The notes beneath the pieces were generated by a model. The model did no database searches and was not told the DNA's origin. It worked only from the letters and a program-made list of their open reading frames with translations. Shown piece by piece: positions 33,660 through 46,026 of a stretch of 64,000 nt of DNA. Location: assembly GCA_018343915.1 (NCBI GenBank), contig JABRWF010000008.1, positions 1,550,001-1,614,000 on the forward strand. The letters run 5' to 3'. Source of the stretch: Agroathelia rolfsii. Lineage: Eukaryota > Basidiomycota > Agaricomycetes > Amylocorticiales > Amylocorticiaceae. Both the position numbers and the translations under genes were made by a program. The first letter of the stretch is position 1, and the number at the start of each line of letters is the position of its first letter.

Positions 33660-34550
33660 GTATCCCCCTACTACGTCCTGAGCCCTCGAAGGACTGGTTG
33701 AGACTCCAGACATAGGGGAACACCATAGGCGTGCAGTTTGACGAACCAGAGGAGAAGAATTGAAAAGTAAAAGTGAAAAGTAAGGGAAAATTTCAAGTGA
33801 AAAAGAATAGAAGTAATAACACAAGAAATTGGAAAGTAAAGGAAAAACCAGCGCAAAAGTGCATAGAAAGTGGAATGTGAAACTAAAAGACAAAAGTTAA
33901 AATTCAACAAGGAAACGCATAAGGCATAGAGAAAGTAAAAGGGATAGTAAAGCAACAATTTAAATGGAAAGAAAACTTACAACACAAAGAATTGAAGTTA
34001 AAAGGAAAAACAGCGCGAGGCACATAGAAGAAGTATGAGGGGAAAATAAAGAGTTGACTTGAAATGAAAATACGGAAAAAATGATTGGAGTTCCTGGCGA
34101 TGAAGGGTGAAGAGCCAGAACTTGAAAAGATTACATGGGAATGGTGAAGCGTATTGAGTACAAAATGGAAAATTTATCGGAAAACTCGGCAAGAATGCAT
34201 GTAAAAATGACTGTAAGGGGTTAATCCAAGGAAAGAGACGGTAACACACTGAAAATGTGGAGCAATGGCCAATCATGGCGAAGAAATGCAAAAATGCAAA
34301 AACAAGGAAAACGCCAACAAGGGCAGAAGGAAAAACAAAGTAAAAACAAGGGGACATGGCAGGGACACAGTGGGGAGAGGAATGTTGAAAAAACAAACAA
34401 AAATCAAAAGGTTAGGACGTAACCTTTGTCGGGCGAAGCACCTAGCACTAAGGAAAAGATATTGGGCTTGCTCCTGGGATGGGCAACGTGCGTGGAGACC
34501 TCTCGGAGGCTGCGGCACGAAGGGACGGATGGTACAAAGACTGGAGAGAT

Positions 34551-34650
34551 GGGCGACAACGCTATGAAGCATTGAAGGATGGGCGACAATGCTATCAAGC
34601 ATTGAAGGGACGGATGACAACACTGAAAGGTGCCAGAGGTGGGCGACGTG
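34551..34650 (+). repeat. 30-bp minisatellite, array 1
   Basis: Units starting GGGCGACAA or similar occur at 34551, 34581, 34611 and 34641, an exact 30-bp period, with the next part reading GCTAT(G/C)AAGCATTGAAGG in the first two. Confidence 0.7.
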
Positions 34651-34886
34651 CAGAAAATTCCATCGGAGAATGCGGCAAGTATTGATTGCTCTGTTAGTAC
34701 TCATGAGGCCAGTATGAAGCACTCCCTCTACTATGGTGACCAGAAAGGTGCATTGCACGGGTTGGTCAACCTAGAGGTATGTGGCTCGCTGAAAGGCCCG
34801 AGAGCGGAGACAAGAACAAAAGAGAAACGTACAAACCCAAAAGAAAGTCCGACACGAAGGACGGACGGTCCAAGGACCGGGAGGAC

Positions 34887-35010
34887 GGGCAACAACGGTG
34901 ACAAGGCGTTGAAGGATCGGGCAACAATGCTTACGAGCGCTGAAGAAAACGGGCGACAACACGAGAAGTGTCGAAGGGACGGGCGACAATGTTGGAGAAC
35001 ACCAAAGGAC
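34887..35010 (+). repeat. 30-32-bp minisatellite, array 2
   Basis: Units starting GGGC(A/G)ACAA at 34887, 34919, 34951 and 34981, each ending near GAAGG-A, are related to array 1. Confidence 0.65.
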
Positions 35011-36048
35011 AGGTGCAAGGTGGGAAGTGAAGTGAAGATAAAAGAGTAAACGGACGAGCAGGAACGGCGGCGGGAGCGTATCCCCCTACTTGGTGGATGT
35101 CCCATTCATCCATGATAAGTTAGCAGGCAAGGTAGTCGACAGAAGCAGGAAAATTGTAAGCATCTTTGACGCGGTGCCACAACAACATCATTGCAATGGT
35201 AGGCTATGCTGTCGCGGAGCTACGAAAACCAAAGTCCATTGTCAGGTGGCTTTGTGAAGGCTGGGGGGTGTTGCGCGCGCGGGTGCCATGTGTTGTTTGA
35301 AGATTTCAGTTGCGATAATTTACTTCATGCTCGGGGCTCCAATGGGTGCCAAGTGAGGTGAGTAATGTGTGCGTTGTAGGCTTTGGCAAACCAGGGCGGG
35401 AGCTGGCTAGGCTTAGGGGGTACTGTCGATACCAAGGATGAAAAATAAATGTCAATTGGGAACCACGGCGATGAGCATTCGGATCCTGATGAAAAAGTCA
35501 TTTTGGAGGTTACGGCAGGAGTGTGCAGCGGTACAAGTACCCTGTAGCGGATGGTGCCGACTGTTCCAAAATGGAGAAGAAAACGGCCAGAACAAGTATG
35601 GCAAGTGAAGAAAAAACAACAAAGTGCAGAACATCAAACAAATAATGAAAAGTATACAAGTATACTACAAAAGAAGAACGTTCCATATGTGTGCCATGAA
35701 TAGAATTAAAAACAAAAAGTAAAACAAAATAAACCACATGCACAGGAGATAAAACAAAGTGTGCAAAGTGTGAAAACAAGAATGTACAAGGAAAGGAAAA
35801 AACAAAAGAGTACTTCCGCCGTGTGTCGAAAGCAACAAGGGACTGTCGGGTTACGCGGCGACGGTTTGTGCGTATGTCTGGGACCGCTTCGATTGCCAAT
35901 CGGGCTGTGCGGCGTGTGACGCGTACACAACAGGGTTGCAGAAGAAAACTTTCAAGTTGACCACGTGACGCTGTGACTGTGCAAACACTCTTGCTTCATA
36001 ACCATGGCTCCTCGCAATAACAAAGGAAAGGGCAAGGCCTGGGCTCCC

Positions 36049-36891
36049 TGTCAAGGGTATACTCCTTGACTATGCGACGTTGGGCATGGAGAGCCTACTT
36101 GTGCGTATAATCAAACAATACACTCCTAACACTAAATCTAAAAGTACCTACAAGCAAGTGTTCCCACAGATATTACCACCCTTATCTTATTGAGGGGGCA
36201 ACCGGGTACTTTCTTATCTTACTTGTAATCGAGGCTCTTATGTTCACACGCACACGCTTAAGGGGATTTGCACCGCCTTCAAGTATAGAGAGGGAGAGGA
36301 AAAAGGGGGGGGGGCTAGGATGTGGGGCCTAGGCCTATGAGTAAATACCCTGAAGGCGAAGTTATATTAGTAATCTTATTTAATGAATACAAATCCTTTT
36401 ACTTGCCTGAAGGCAAAGAGGTCAAAGCTGGCTCTTCAGGTCAAGTTACATGCACTATATATACTACTACTGAATGGTCCATGCGCAGCACAAATGGTCT
36501 GTGCACAGAGGGAGATAGAAGTATGAAAGTGGCAATGCAGGGGGAGATCTTTTAGCCTAACTCCACCGGGCATCCGTGTGGAGATCCGTTTCCGGACCAG
36601 TACCGGTAACCGTTAGGAGTCGATCAGGGAAGGAAGTCTTGTGTTCCTAGGCTGTGCGTGATGGTGAAAATGGAAGTTTGCACAGCCCCGAGATTACTCC
36701 TGTGACATGCGGCTTGGAACACGTGAGGGCCAATCACATGACCGCTGCACTGCCCACAGTCCACGCCCTAAAGGGTAATTTTTATAAGAAAAACAAAGAA
36801 AAAGAAAAGAAAATGTAATAACTAAATGAATACTAGTCCAAATAATACAAGAAATAGACCGAAAAATCGGCAAAAATTCCATCTCATGACA
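36049..36891 (-). repeat. LTR-1, 3' LTR of Gy-B
   Basis: TGTCAAGGGTATACTCC to CATCTCATGACA; same 843-bp length as the solo LTR at 30640. A TTACCCCCTTCCTAAGGGG PPT complement follows at 36892. Confidence 0.85.
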
Positions 36892-36902
36892 TTACCCCCT
36901 TC

Positions 36903-39900
36903 CTAAGGGGATTTCCTCCGGAACATCCCAAGTTCCCATGTTCCTCCGATCTTCTCCGTTGTCTCCGTGAAGTTCTCAATTGGTCGGAATGGGAGGTCCG
37001 CAAATGTTATGAGATGGACTTTTTGTACTATAAATTTTTTGTTATTATTCAAACAATGTATTATATTTCATTTCATTTTTCTTTTATTTTATTACCCTCA
37101 GAGCGTGGTCTGTAGGCAGTGAGCGGTCCTATGATTGGCCCTCATGTGACTAAGCCGCACGCTACAGGAGTAATCGTGAGTTGTGCGTTTCCTATTCACC
37201 ATTCCGCACAACTCCGGAGTACAAACCTCCGATCACTGACCGATTCCTAACGGATACTGGTTCCACTGCACACCTCCGAGCTTCCACTCCCAAGCTCCTG
37301 CGGAGCTCCGCTCCTGAGCGCGGAACCTCCGGAAGTGTTGTATCTCTGCACGGCTGCCCGTCGGAGTTAGGGAAAAAGTCTTCCCCCGCATACCCTACCT
37401 TCTCTTTGTCTTTCCTCCGTGTCGGAACTAGCGCGGAGCTTTCGTAGTAGTATAAGTAGTGTATGTAACTTGTCCTGAAAGGCCAGCTTTGACCTCTTCG
37501 CCTTCAGGCAAGTACTTAGGTTGTATTTCATTAAAGTAGATTACTAATAAAACCTTCACCTTCAGGGTTCATTTACCTCCGGGCCTAGCCCAGTGTCTTA
37601 GCGCATACCTCTTCTCACTTAGTAGGGTGAAATTCCCTAGATTATTTAGTTAGGACGCGTGACGCGTGAATCGGAATCTCCGGAGTCTCCGCTCTCCTCC
37701 GGCTTAAGTCTCCGGAAGCTTCGTAAGACATAAGCAGAGTACCCTTACCACCTCCAATAGATATAGGGGTTTGTGTATTGTGGGAAAACTTGAGTCTTAG
37801 GTACTTTGCTAAGTGTTAGGAGTTTGTTTTTGATTATCTCCGCATAGTCAAGAGTGATCCCTTGACAGCAAAGACTGCAGCCGAAAGGTGTTTAGGTGCT
37901 TTGGGGTTCTTTTTGTGGAATTCCTTGATCAGACGTGGGGCGTTTGTGATATTGGCTTCTTTTTCCCATGAGTCTTCTCCGGGATATCCTTTCCATTCAA
38001 CCAGGTATTCAAGTTTCTTTGTCCGTGGGCTTAAGCGACTGTCCTTGATCCGTAAAACTTCGTGCTCCTCTTCTCCTTCTATTTCAACAACTTCTGGGAT
38101 TGGTGCAAGGGGCCTAGACTCTACTTGGACATGAGGCTTGATTAGTGAAACGTGGAAGACGTCATGGATGGTCCATCTCTTGGGGATAGCAAGCCGAACC
38201 GCTTGGTTTCCCACAAGTTCGGTGATCTTATACGGGCCAATCCATTTGGCTGAAAGCTTCTTTGCAGGTTGGGCTAGTTTGATGTTTTCTGTACTTAGCC
38301 AGACTTTGTTACCAACAGTGTACTTAGGAATTTCTGCTGCGTGTTTGTCAAAGAAGTATTTCATCCAGCTTGCTGCATGGTCTAGCGCTGCCTTAGCGTC
38401 TTCCTGGAGTTCTTTAATCTTTTCTGTCCATAACTGTGCCCCTTCTGTGCTTGGAATCTGTGCTGTTATGAGGTTCATTCGAGGTGAGAAACCGTAATTC
38501 ATTTCGAAGGGGGATGATCCTGTGGAAGCCTGTTGTCGGTTGTTCAGAGCGAATTCCGCGAGTGGTAAAAGGCCGGCCCAGTTGTCCTGTCGATGCGATA
38601 CATAATTTCTTAGGTAGACCTCGACTTCTTGATTAAGTCGTTTGGTTTGTCCATCGGATTGAGGGTGATAGGCCGTTGAGAGTGATGTCTTAATTTCCAG
38701 CCGCTTGTGGATTTCTCACATGACCTTCCCTGCAAACTGGGGTCCTCGATCAGAAGTCCATTGTCGTGGTAATCCGTGTAGTCAAAAAACGTGTGTCAGG
38801 TATAAGTCCGCCATTTCTGATGCCGTAATTGCTTCGACGCATGGGATTAGGTGGCACATCTTTGTTAGTCTGTCTACTACCACCAAGATTGAGTCGAAGC
38901 CCTGAGACTCCGGAAGTTTAACGATCATGTCGGATGTTACATGTTCCCATGGTTGTTTGGGGGTAGGCAGAGGTGACAGGGGTCCTACTGGCATTGATCT
39001 GGCTGTTTTGGATGCAAGACAATTAGGGCATGAGGAGACGTAATCGTTGACTGCCTTTGTAAGTCCGGGCCACCAGTAGTTTCTTGAGACTAATTCCAGT
39101 GTTTTGTGTTGGCCCGGGTGTCCAGCAGCTGGTACGTCATGATGGAGCCGAATGATGTCATTGCGTAGGGAGGTATCATGGGGTACGTAGACCTTCCCAA
39201 GGTGTAGAATTAGACCATTCTCTTTGTTCCATTCTTTGAGGCCCTTTTGCAGTTTGACCGGTCCGAGTTCCTTGACTAGTCCTAAAGCGTTTGCAATTTC
39301 TGCATCTCTAGCTTTACTTCGAATGCGGTCTAGGATTCCTTTTTCCCCTTGTACTTCTACATGCCCCCTTCTTGCGGCGTTGATCCGGAATAGTTTAGGG
39401 TCTAAGACAATCTGGTCCTGGTTGTCTTCTTCATCAGAACGTTGGAAGTCTGGTCGGCAAGAGAGAGGGTCAGCTCGTCCATTCTCAGATCCTCGGAGGT
39501 AAGAAATGGTGAACCGGAACTCGGATAGGAAGAGGGACCATCTTGCTTGTCGTCGGGTCAGATTCCTAGCCGTTTTCCAATACTCCAAATTCTTGTGGTC
39601 TGTTCGTATCTCAAAGGGGTGTGGTAGGCCAATGAGATAGTGCCGCCATGCATCCAAAGCCCTGATGATGCCCAACATTTCTTTATCCCAGATGTCATAA
39701 TTTTGTTCCACGTCATTTATTGCCTGGGAAAGGAAGGCGATTGGGCGCCAAGAATTGTCGTTTTGCTTCTGAAGTAGGATGGCACCGGTAGCGAAGTTGG
39801 ATGCGTCCGTTTCCAGTCGTGTTTCCGCCATTTGCGAATAGGCTCCAAGTACTGGTGCTGTCGTAAAGGATTTCTTTAGACTATCAAATGCCTCCTGTTC

Positions 39901-41312
39901 TTCCGTGCCCCATTTCCAATCAGTTTTTCCGGTCAGACGGTCTAATGGTTTACAGATCTGAGCAAAGTTCTTGATGAAGCGTCGGTAGTAATTTGCGAGT
40001 CCGCGGAATCTTCGGACATCAGAGACCTTCTGGGGTACTGGCCATTCCAAAATTGCTTTAACCTTTTCAGGGGTCATACGGATTGATCCAAAGGAGATGA
40101 GGGCACCAAGGATATCGACTTCTGGAACATCATATTTGAATTTTTCCAGGTTCGCAAATAGGTCATTGGCTTTAAGGATTCCTAATACTTCCAATACTCG
40201 TGAGCGTAACTCAGGTTCTGACTGAGCTCCAATAATAATGTCGTCTATGTAGTGTACCAGCCATCCCATTTGATTGAGTCTATAGAACAGATTGTCCATC
40301 ATAGTTTGCATGGTAGCAGGTGCGTTACATAGGCCAAACGTCATTACTGTTGGTTCAAAGAGACCCTTATTGGTGATAAATGCTGCTTTGTACTCATCTC
40401 CTTCTCTGATGTAGATATTGTTGAACCCCCATCGTAGATCTATTTTGCAAAAAGTCCGGAATTTGGTCATTTTGTCTTGGAGTTCAGAGATAAGCGGGAG
40501 TGGGTAGGCATTTTCTATTGTCTCGGCATTGAATTTTCTGTAGTCTTGGACCGGGCGGAGGGAACCGTTCTTTTTTGGAACAAAGAACATGGGAGCAGCA
40601 ATTGGGCTTTCTGATTTCCGGATGTACCCTTTCTCAAGATTCTCTTTGAGGTAGTCAATGAGTGCTTCTTCTTCTTTGACGGACAGTGGGTATGCCTTGC
40701 TTCTTCGAAGTTGTGCTCCATCCTTAAGCTCGATTTTGTGATCCCAGGGTTTTCTGAGCGGTAGTCTTTGAGAAGCTTCCTTAGAGAAGACCGATGTATA
40801 TTCAGAAGCCCATTCTGGTAAGAGACTGGAGGAGATGGCTAGGCGATCTGGGTGCGTAACTTTGCCTGCTGACCAATCGATTACCGGGTTTTCCAACCGG
40901 AGCCAGTCAATTCCCAGGATCACATTTTCAAGGCCAATGTCGGTAACCAGGAAGGGGAGTTTCTTTCTTACTCCTCCAATGCTTGTTTCTAGAATCGCAA
41001 TTTCCTCAATCTTTCCTTGTGCATTAAGGGAATTGTCTATATTGTGTACGGGAATGCTACGAGGTAATTTTTTGTAGTTATTTTATTTTCTTTAATGAAA
41101 CGGGAATGGATAAAAGAAGATGATGCACCAGAGTCGATCATAGCTAGTGTTACAAGAGAGGAAAAATGTCCATGGAACATAATAGGAATGTGGAGGTGCT
41201 GTCCATGCGCACCAGAAATAGAAACTGAGTTTAAAGAAAGAAACGAGGAGAAACGATTTGTGAGATAGGGGTCGGCCGAAATGGCCCTTTCCGTTGACCC
41301 TTCTAAAAACCC
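36903..41312 (-). pseudogene. Gy-B pol (PR-RT-RNaseH-INT-chromodomain), broken
   Basis: Domains in order on the minus strand: aspartic protease MIDSGASS (near 41140), RT with VHYIDDIIIG (near 40240), RNase H ETDASNFATGA (near 39810), integrase zinc binding GHPGQHKTLELV and CPNCLASK, catalytic core DGQTK and NNRQQAS, and a chromodomain LEYLVEWKGYPGEDSWE. Lesions are a one-base loss in an A run near 41068-41073 and two TGA codons at 38784-38782 and 38718-38716, both where relatives have CGA. A solo LTR sits in the tail. The longest intact piece is 713 codons, 40923-38782. Confidence 0.88.
37005..37867 (+). mobile_element. Solo LTR-A inserted in Gy-B pol
   Basis: 863 bp, TGTTATGAGATGGAC to ATCCCTTGACA, flanked by GCAAA at 37000-37004 and 37868-37872. 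It splits the last codons of Gy-B pol. It has GTAGTATAAGTAGTG as a TATA region and many CTCCG/CGGAG pentamers. Confidence 0.88.
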
Positions 41313-42406
41313 GCTTTGTCCTTGAAAGCGGCGAGCGCCATAGCCTGCTGTTTGACCAAGGCTTGCAGGTCAGCCATCGTCATCGTAGAAGATCCTTCGT
41401 TGATGTCGTTGTTAGCCGCTGAAGTACCAAGCTGGTCTGCTGATGGGGAAGCGGCAGGGGTTGTTGTCATGGTGGCTTGTACTCTTGGCCTGGACCCCTG
41501 ATATCTGGATACTCTAGGATTAGTGCAATTGGAGGCAAAGTGCCCCCATTATTGACAATTGTAACATTGCACTGTGCTAAGGTCTCGGGGTGGACGACAT
41601 GGACCTTGAGTGGCTAGAGTAGGGGTGGCAAGGGGTGCTTGTGCCGCATTGATAGTGATAGGGTTTGCAGCTGTCCCCTGCGTGTTCTGGAAGCATGGTC
41701 TAGGCTTCCATCCATCTGTCCATACTCCTGCATCTCGTAGTCCTTCTTCAGCATCCACGGCAGCCTCCATCAGATGTTCCAGGCTGTCGCGCCGCTCCTT
41801 TGGATATCCGCCAATAACCCCCTTGATTTTAGGCGACAAGGCCTGCCAGTACCGGACTCTTAAATCTTCACCCGATAGCTTGGTTTGGTTTGCGAGGGTG
41901 GAGAATGTTGCTGTGAAGTCTGCAACCGACAATGTGCCTTGTTTCAGGTCTTGCAGTTTCTGGAGAGCAATTCTGCCAAAGTCTCGTGCCCCATACAGTG
42001 CCTTGAATTTGGCATAGAGGTCTTTTTCAAAGCTGAACCCCTTTGTATCAATGAGGTCATTGAATTTTTGGCTCCAAGCTTTGGGCGCCCCTTCCAGTAA
42101 CCCTACAAAGTATCTTGCCTTGGTGTAGTCTGACGCGTATATCTTTGGGTTGAGTTTGATATGATTTTCAAACCCAAAGATAAAGGACTGGTACTTAGTC
42201 CAATCGCCTGACCATTTTTCGGGGGACTGCCCAATTTCTTTTGGGGTCGATGATAATGCAATTGTGGCAGGGGCCGGTTGCTCTCTTTCCAAGAGGTCGG
42301 CGAAGCGAGCCTGGGTCTCCTGCATTTGTTCCATTGAGACCTGTATGCGGGCTTGGTTAGCCTGTAGGAGTGCCAGGATCTGGCTGAGTTCTTGTGGAAG
42401 TGACAT
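41303..42406 (-). pseudogene. Gy-B gag, one nonsense codon
   Basis: The capsid-like region has SGDWTKYQSFIFGFENHIKL and KFKALYGARDFGR, then NPITINAAQAP, and a CX2CX4HX4C zinc knuckle (CYNC...GHFASNC). A TAA at 41551-41549 interrupts the knuckle where CAA would be expected. After it the frame stays open to the normal end KDKAGF and TAG at 41305-41303. The GGGTTTT heptamer at 41312-41306 precedes the stop. Confidence 0.85.
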
Positions 42407-42597
42407 CTCGGTAGTTTCTTCGGGGGTTACTTCTTTTCTTTTCTCGCGACGACGTTCGCAGTGGCTTTTCGAGGGTGAGGGGTGAGGGACTACTGGGGAC
42501 TCCGGGTATGATGCTTCAGTGGTATAGCGTCGACGGAATTCGGAGGGAGATGGGTATTCAGAAGGGGCCTCTTCCTGACCTTCAGGTTGTCAAGGGT

Positions 42598-43442
42598 ATA
42601 CTCCTTGACTATGCGACGTTGGGCATAGAGAGCCTACTTGTGCGTATAATCAAACAATACACTCCTAACACTAATCTCAAAGTACCTACAAGTAAGTGTT
42701 CCCACAGATATTACCACCCTTATCTTATTGAGGGGGCAACCGGGTACTTTCTTATCTTACTTGTAATCGAGGCTCTTATATTCACACGTACACGCTTAAG
42801 GGGATTTGCACCGCCTTCTAGTATAGAGAGGGAAAGAGAGAGAAGAAAAAGGGGAGGGGCTAGGATGTGGGGCCTAGGCCTAGGAGTAAAATACCCTGAA
42901 GGCGAAGTTATATTAGTAATCTATTTTAATGAATACAATCCTTTGGTTACTTGCCTGAAGGCGAAGAGGTCGAAGCTGAGCTCTTCAGGACAAGTTACAT
43001 GCACTATTTATACTACTACTGAATGGTCCGTGCGCAGCATTGATGGTCTGTGCGCAGAGGGAGATAGAAGTATGAAAGTGGCAATGCAGGGGGAGATCTT
43101 TCAACCTAACTCCACCGGGCATCTGTGTGGAGATCCGTTTCCGGACCGGTACCGGTAACTGTTAGGAATTGATCAGGGAAGGAAGGTCTTGTGTTCCTAG
43201 GCTGTGCGTTATGGTGAAGTGGAAGTCCGCACAGCCCCGAGATTACTCCTGTGACGTGCGGCTTGGAACACGTGAGGGCCAATCACGTGACCACTGCACT
43301 GCCCACAGTCCACGCCCTAAAGGGTAATTTTTATAAGGGAAAATAGAAAAAGTGAAGAGAAAATACAATAACTAATTAAATACTGGTCCAAATAATACAA
43401 GGAAATAACCGAAAAATTGGCGAAAATTCCCTTCTCATGACA
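42598..43442 (-). repeat. LTR-1 shared by Gy-B (5') and Gy-C (3')
   Basis: 845 bp. On its left is the leader of Gy-B gag. On its right is a PPT complement (TTACCCCCTTCCTAAGGGG) and pol C terminus of a second element. One LTR therefore serves two internal regions, as after recombination between elements. Confidence 0.8.
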
Positions 43443-44717
43443 TTACCCCCTTCCTAAGGGGATTTCCTCTGGAACATCCCTAGTTCCCATGTTCCTCCGA
43501 TACTTTCTGTTGTCTCTGTGAAATTCTCAATTGGTCAAAATGGTAAATCCGCAAAGACTGCAGCCGATAGGCGTTTAGGTGCTTTGGGGTTTTTCTTGTG
43601 GAATTCCTTGATTAGATGAGGGGCGTTGGTGATGTTTGCTTCCTTTTCCCATGAATCTTCTCCAGGATATCCCTTCCATTTGACCAAGTATTCTAATTTC
43701 TTTGTTCTCGGGCTTAGTTGGCTATCTTTGATGCGTAGTACTTCATGCTCTTCTTCTCCTTCAACCTTGACGACTTCCGGAATAGGGGCAAGTGGCCTAG
43801 ATTCTGTTTGAACATATGGCTTGATTAATGAAACGTGGAAGACGTCGTGAATGGTCCATCTTTTTGGGATGGCGAGCCGGACTGCTCGGTTCCCAATAAG
43901 TTCGGTGATTTTGTAAGGACCGATCCACTTGGCTGAGAGCTTCTTTGAGGGTTGGGCTAGCTTGATGTTTTCTGTGCTCAGCCAAACTTTGTTGCCTACT
44001 GCGTACTTAGGAATTTCCGCGGCGTGCTTGTCGAAGAAGTATTTCATTCGGCTTGCTGCGTGATCTAGGGCCGCCTTAGCATCTTCCTGTAGCTCTTTGA
44101 CCTTCTCCGTCCATAGTTGTGCCCCTTCTGTGCTTGGGATTCCTGCCGTGGTGAGATTCATTCGTGGCGAAAATCCGTAGTTCATTTCGAAAGGGGATGT
44201 GCCAGTTGCTGCCTGTTGCCGATTGTTGAGTGCAAACTCCGCAAGGGGGAGAAGGCCTGCCCAGTTGTCTTGCCGGTGGGAAACATAATTCCGAAGGTAA
44301 ACTTCTACTTCCTGGTTGAGGCGTTCAGTTTGTCCGTCAGATTGTGGGTGATAAGCGGTAGAGAGGGATGTTTTGATGTCTAATCGCTTATGGATTTCCC
44401 GCATAACCTTGCCAGCAAACTGTGGTCCTCGGTTGGAAGTCCATTGTTGAGGTAGGCCATGCAATCGAAAGACGTGAGTAAGATACAGGTCCGCCATTTT
44501 GGATGCCGTAATCGCTTCCACGCATGGGATCAGGTGGCACATCTTTGTCAGCCTATCAACCACTACCAGAATGGAATCGTAACCCTGTGATTCTGGGAGT
44601 TTAACGATCATGTCCGATGTGATGTGTTCCCACGGTCGTTCGGGAGTCGGTAAAGGTGCCAAGGGTCCTACGGGCATTGATCGGGAGGTTTTTGAAGTGA
44701 GACAATTTGGGCATGAG
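43443..44717 (-). mobile_element. Gy-C: 3' fragment of a second LTR-1 chromovirus
   Basis: It carries PPT, pol C terminus, chromodomain and integrase core, then stops abruptly at GGGCATGAG where the Gy-A 5' LTR begins. The corresponding Gy-B sequence continues GAGACGTAATCG. Confidence 0.8.
43535..44677 (-). pseudogene. Gy-C pol fragment (integrase core and chromodomain)
   Basis: A 380-codon open stretch with the integrase motifs VVDRLTKMCHLI, GPQFAGKVM, SDGQTERLNQE and NNRQQAATG, then the chromodomain YLVKWKGYPGEDSWEKEANI. It ends at a TGA (43537-43535) where Gy-B has CGA. The N-terminal half of pol is absent. One position reads SNRGPQF where relatives have SDRGPQF, changing a catalytic Asp to Asn by G-to-A. 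Confidence 0.85.
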
Positions 44718-45570
44718 TGTTATGAGTTGGACTTTTGTACTATAAATTTTTTGTTATTTATTCAAACAATGTATTATATTTCTTTTCTTTTTCTTTTATT
44801 ACCCTCAGAGCGTGGTCTGTAGGCAGTGAGCGGTCCTATGATTGGCCCTCATGTGACTAAGCCGCACGCTACAGGAGTGATCGTGAGTTGTGCGTTTCCT
44901 GTTCACCATTCCGCACAACTCCGGAGTACAAACCTCCGACCACTGACCGACTCCTAACGGATACTGGTTCCGCTACATACCTCCGAGCTTCCGCTCCGGA
45001 ACTCTTGAGGAGCTCCGCTCCTGAGCGCGGAGCCTCCGCAAGTGTTATATCTCCGCACGGCTGCCCGTTGGAGTTAGGGAAAAGGTCTCCCCCTGCATAT
45101 TCTACTTTTTCTATCTCTTGTCTCCGCGTCGGAACTAGCGCGGAGCTTTCGTAGTAGTATAAGTAGTTGATGTAACTTGTCCTGAAAGGTCAGCTTTGAC
45201 CTCTTCACCTTCAGGCAAGTATTTAGTGTTTGTATTTCTCTTAGAATTACTCAATCAACTTCGCCTTCAGGGTTCACTAACCTCCGGGCCTAGCCCCGCG
45301 TCTTAGCACAACAACACATTCAATTAGTAGGGTGAAATTCCCTAGATTACTTAGTTAGACGCGTGACGCGTGAATCGGAAGTTCCGGAACTTCCGCTCCC
45401 CTCCGACTTAAGTCTCCGGAAGCTTTGTAAGGCATAAGCAGAGTACCCTTACCACCCTCAATAGATAAAAGGGTTTGTGTAGTGTGGGAAAACTTGTGAC
45501 TTAGGTACTTTACTTAGTGGCGAGAGATTATTTTGATTATCTCCGCATAGTCAAGAGTGATCCCTTGACA
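44718..45570 (+). repeat. LTR-A, 5' LTR of Gy-A
   Basis: TGTTATGAGTTGGAC to ATCCCTTGACA. TATAAG is at 45158-45163, the hairpin at 45175-45220. Confidence 0.9.
45175..45220 (+). promoter_or_regulatory. LTR-A start-site hairpin
   Basis: Arms ACTTGTCCTGAA (45175-45186) and TTCAGGCAAGT (45210-45220) pair over 11 bp with one bulged T. The loop contains AGCTTTGACCT (45192-45202), the exact complement of AGGTCAAAGCT just after the LTR. It starts 12 bases downstream of the TATAAG box. Confidence 0.7.
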
Positions 45571-45583
45571 TTAGGTCAAAGCT
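45571..45583 (+). promoter_or_regulatory. Gy-A primer binding site, self-priming type
   Basis: The sequence after the 5' LTR is TTAGGTCAAAGCT. It lacks the TGG expected for tRNA priming, but 11 bases (45573-45583) are complementary to the LTR hairpin loop at 45192-45202. Tf1 uses such complementarity to prime from its own 5' end. Confidence 0.6.
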
Positions 45584-46026
45584 ACCCGGATATCCCTCGG
45601 AATCTCTGCGTTCCGAGAAGGTGTGATTGGCAATCACACACAAAGAGCAGTAGATAGATTTTTTGGACACGCTTCTTTTTCCACTCAGCGCGCTTAAACG
45701 ATTTCGGGAAGCAATTGTGAGGTGCAGCCCCAGCCCTTTGACAACCCCGTTTAGACACTCATAGCGGATACGATCTCCGTGACTGAGTGGCTGTATCCAA
45801 AGCCGATAAAATCCCTCACATGGATTAGGTTCTAGGAGCTCCTTGTGGGAGTTAAAATTTAATAGCGCCGCTGACTGAAGACACTTTGCGTTTGCAAACA
45901 CTGATTGTGTGATTACTATACGGGCGAGCTCTAGCCCCGGCAGAAGAAGACAAATCCCGCCCTCCGCATCGGAATCCGGAAACCTCCGGAGACAAAGAAA
46001 AACCACATAAGCTCCGGAGACTTTGT
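45584..46026 (+). other. Gy-A 5' leader
   Basis: 443 bp between PBS and gag, non-coding. The antisense open frame here shows no domain. Confidence 0.5.

Larger units (their letters stand above)
33660..36048. other. Gy-4 internal region, non-coding
   Basis: A/G-rich on the plus strand and without a supported protein. It contains two minisatellites (34551-34650, 34887-35010), a second polypurine-like complement at 35080-35090 (ATCCCCCTACTTG), and a plus-strand GGCTTAGGGGGTACTGTCGAT at 35410-35430 that looks like another element's PPT/LTR border. A plus-strand ATG at 36003 opens a Lys-rich frame (MAPRNNKGKGKAWAP) cut off by LTR-1 at 36049. Confidence 0.5.
36049..43442 (-). mobile_element. Gy-B: Ty3/gypsy chromovirus (defective)
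   Basis: Reverse orientation. The 3' LTR-1 is 36049-36891 (843 bp), the 5' LTR-1 is 42598-43442 (845 bp), and gag-pol lies between. The pol C terminus is interrupted by a solo LTR-A (37005-37867). The left flank is CTCCC; no matching duplication is found on the right, because its 5' LTR is shared with Gy-C. Confidence 0.85.

Noticed and set aside
33223..33893. Antisense frames in LTR-4 and adjacent DNA, recurring at 59395-59956
   Set aside because: They recur because LTR-4 recurs. They contain no motif and differ by frame-neutral chance only.
34551..35010. CRISPR-like periodicity
   Set aside because: The units are degenerate and contiguous with no unique spacers, and the genome is eukaryotic.
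45551..46006. 151-codon antisense frame in the Gy-A leader
   Set aside because: It starts inside the LTR and has no motif.
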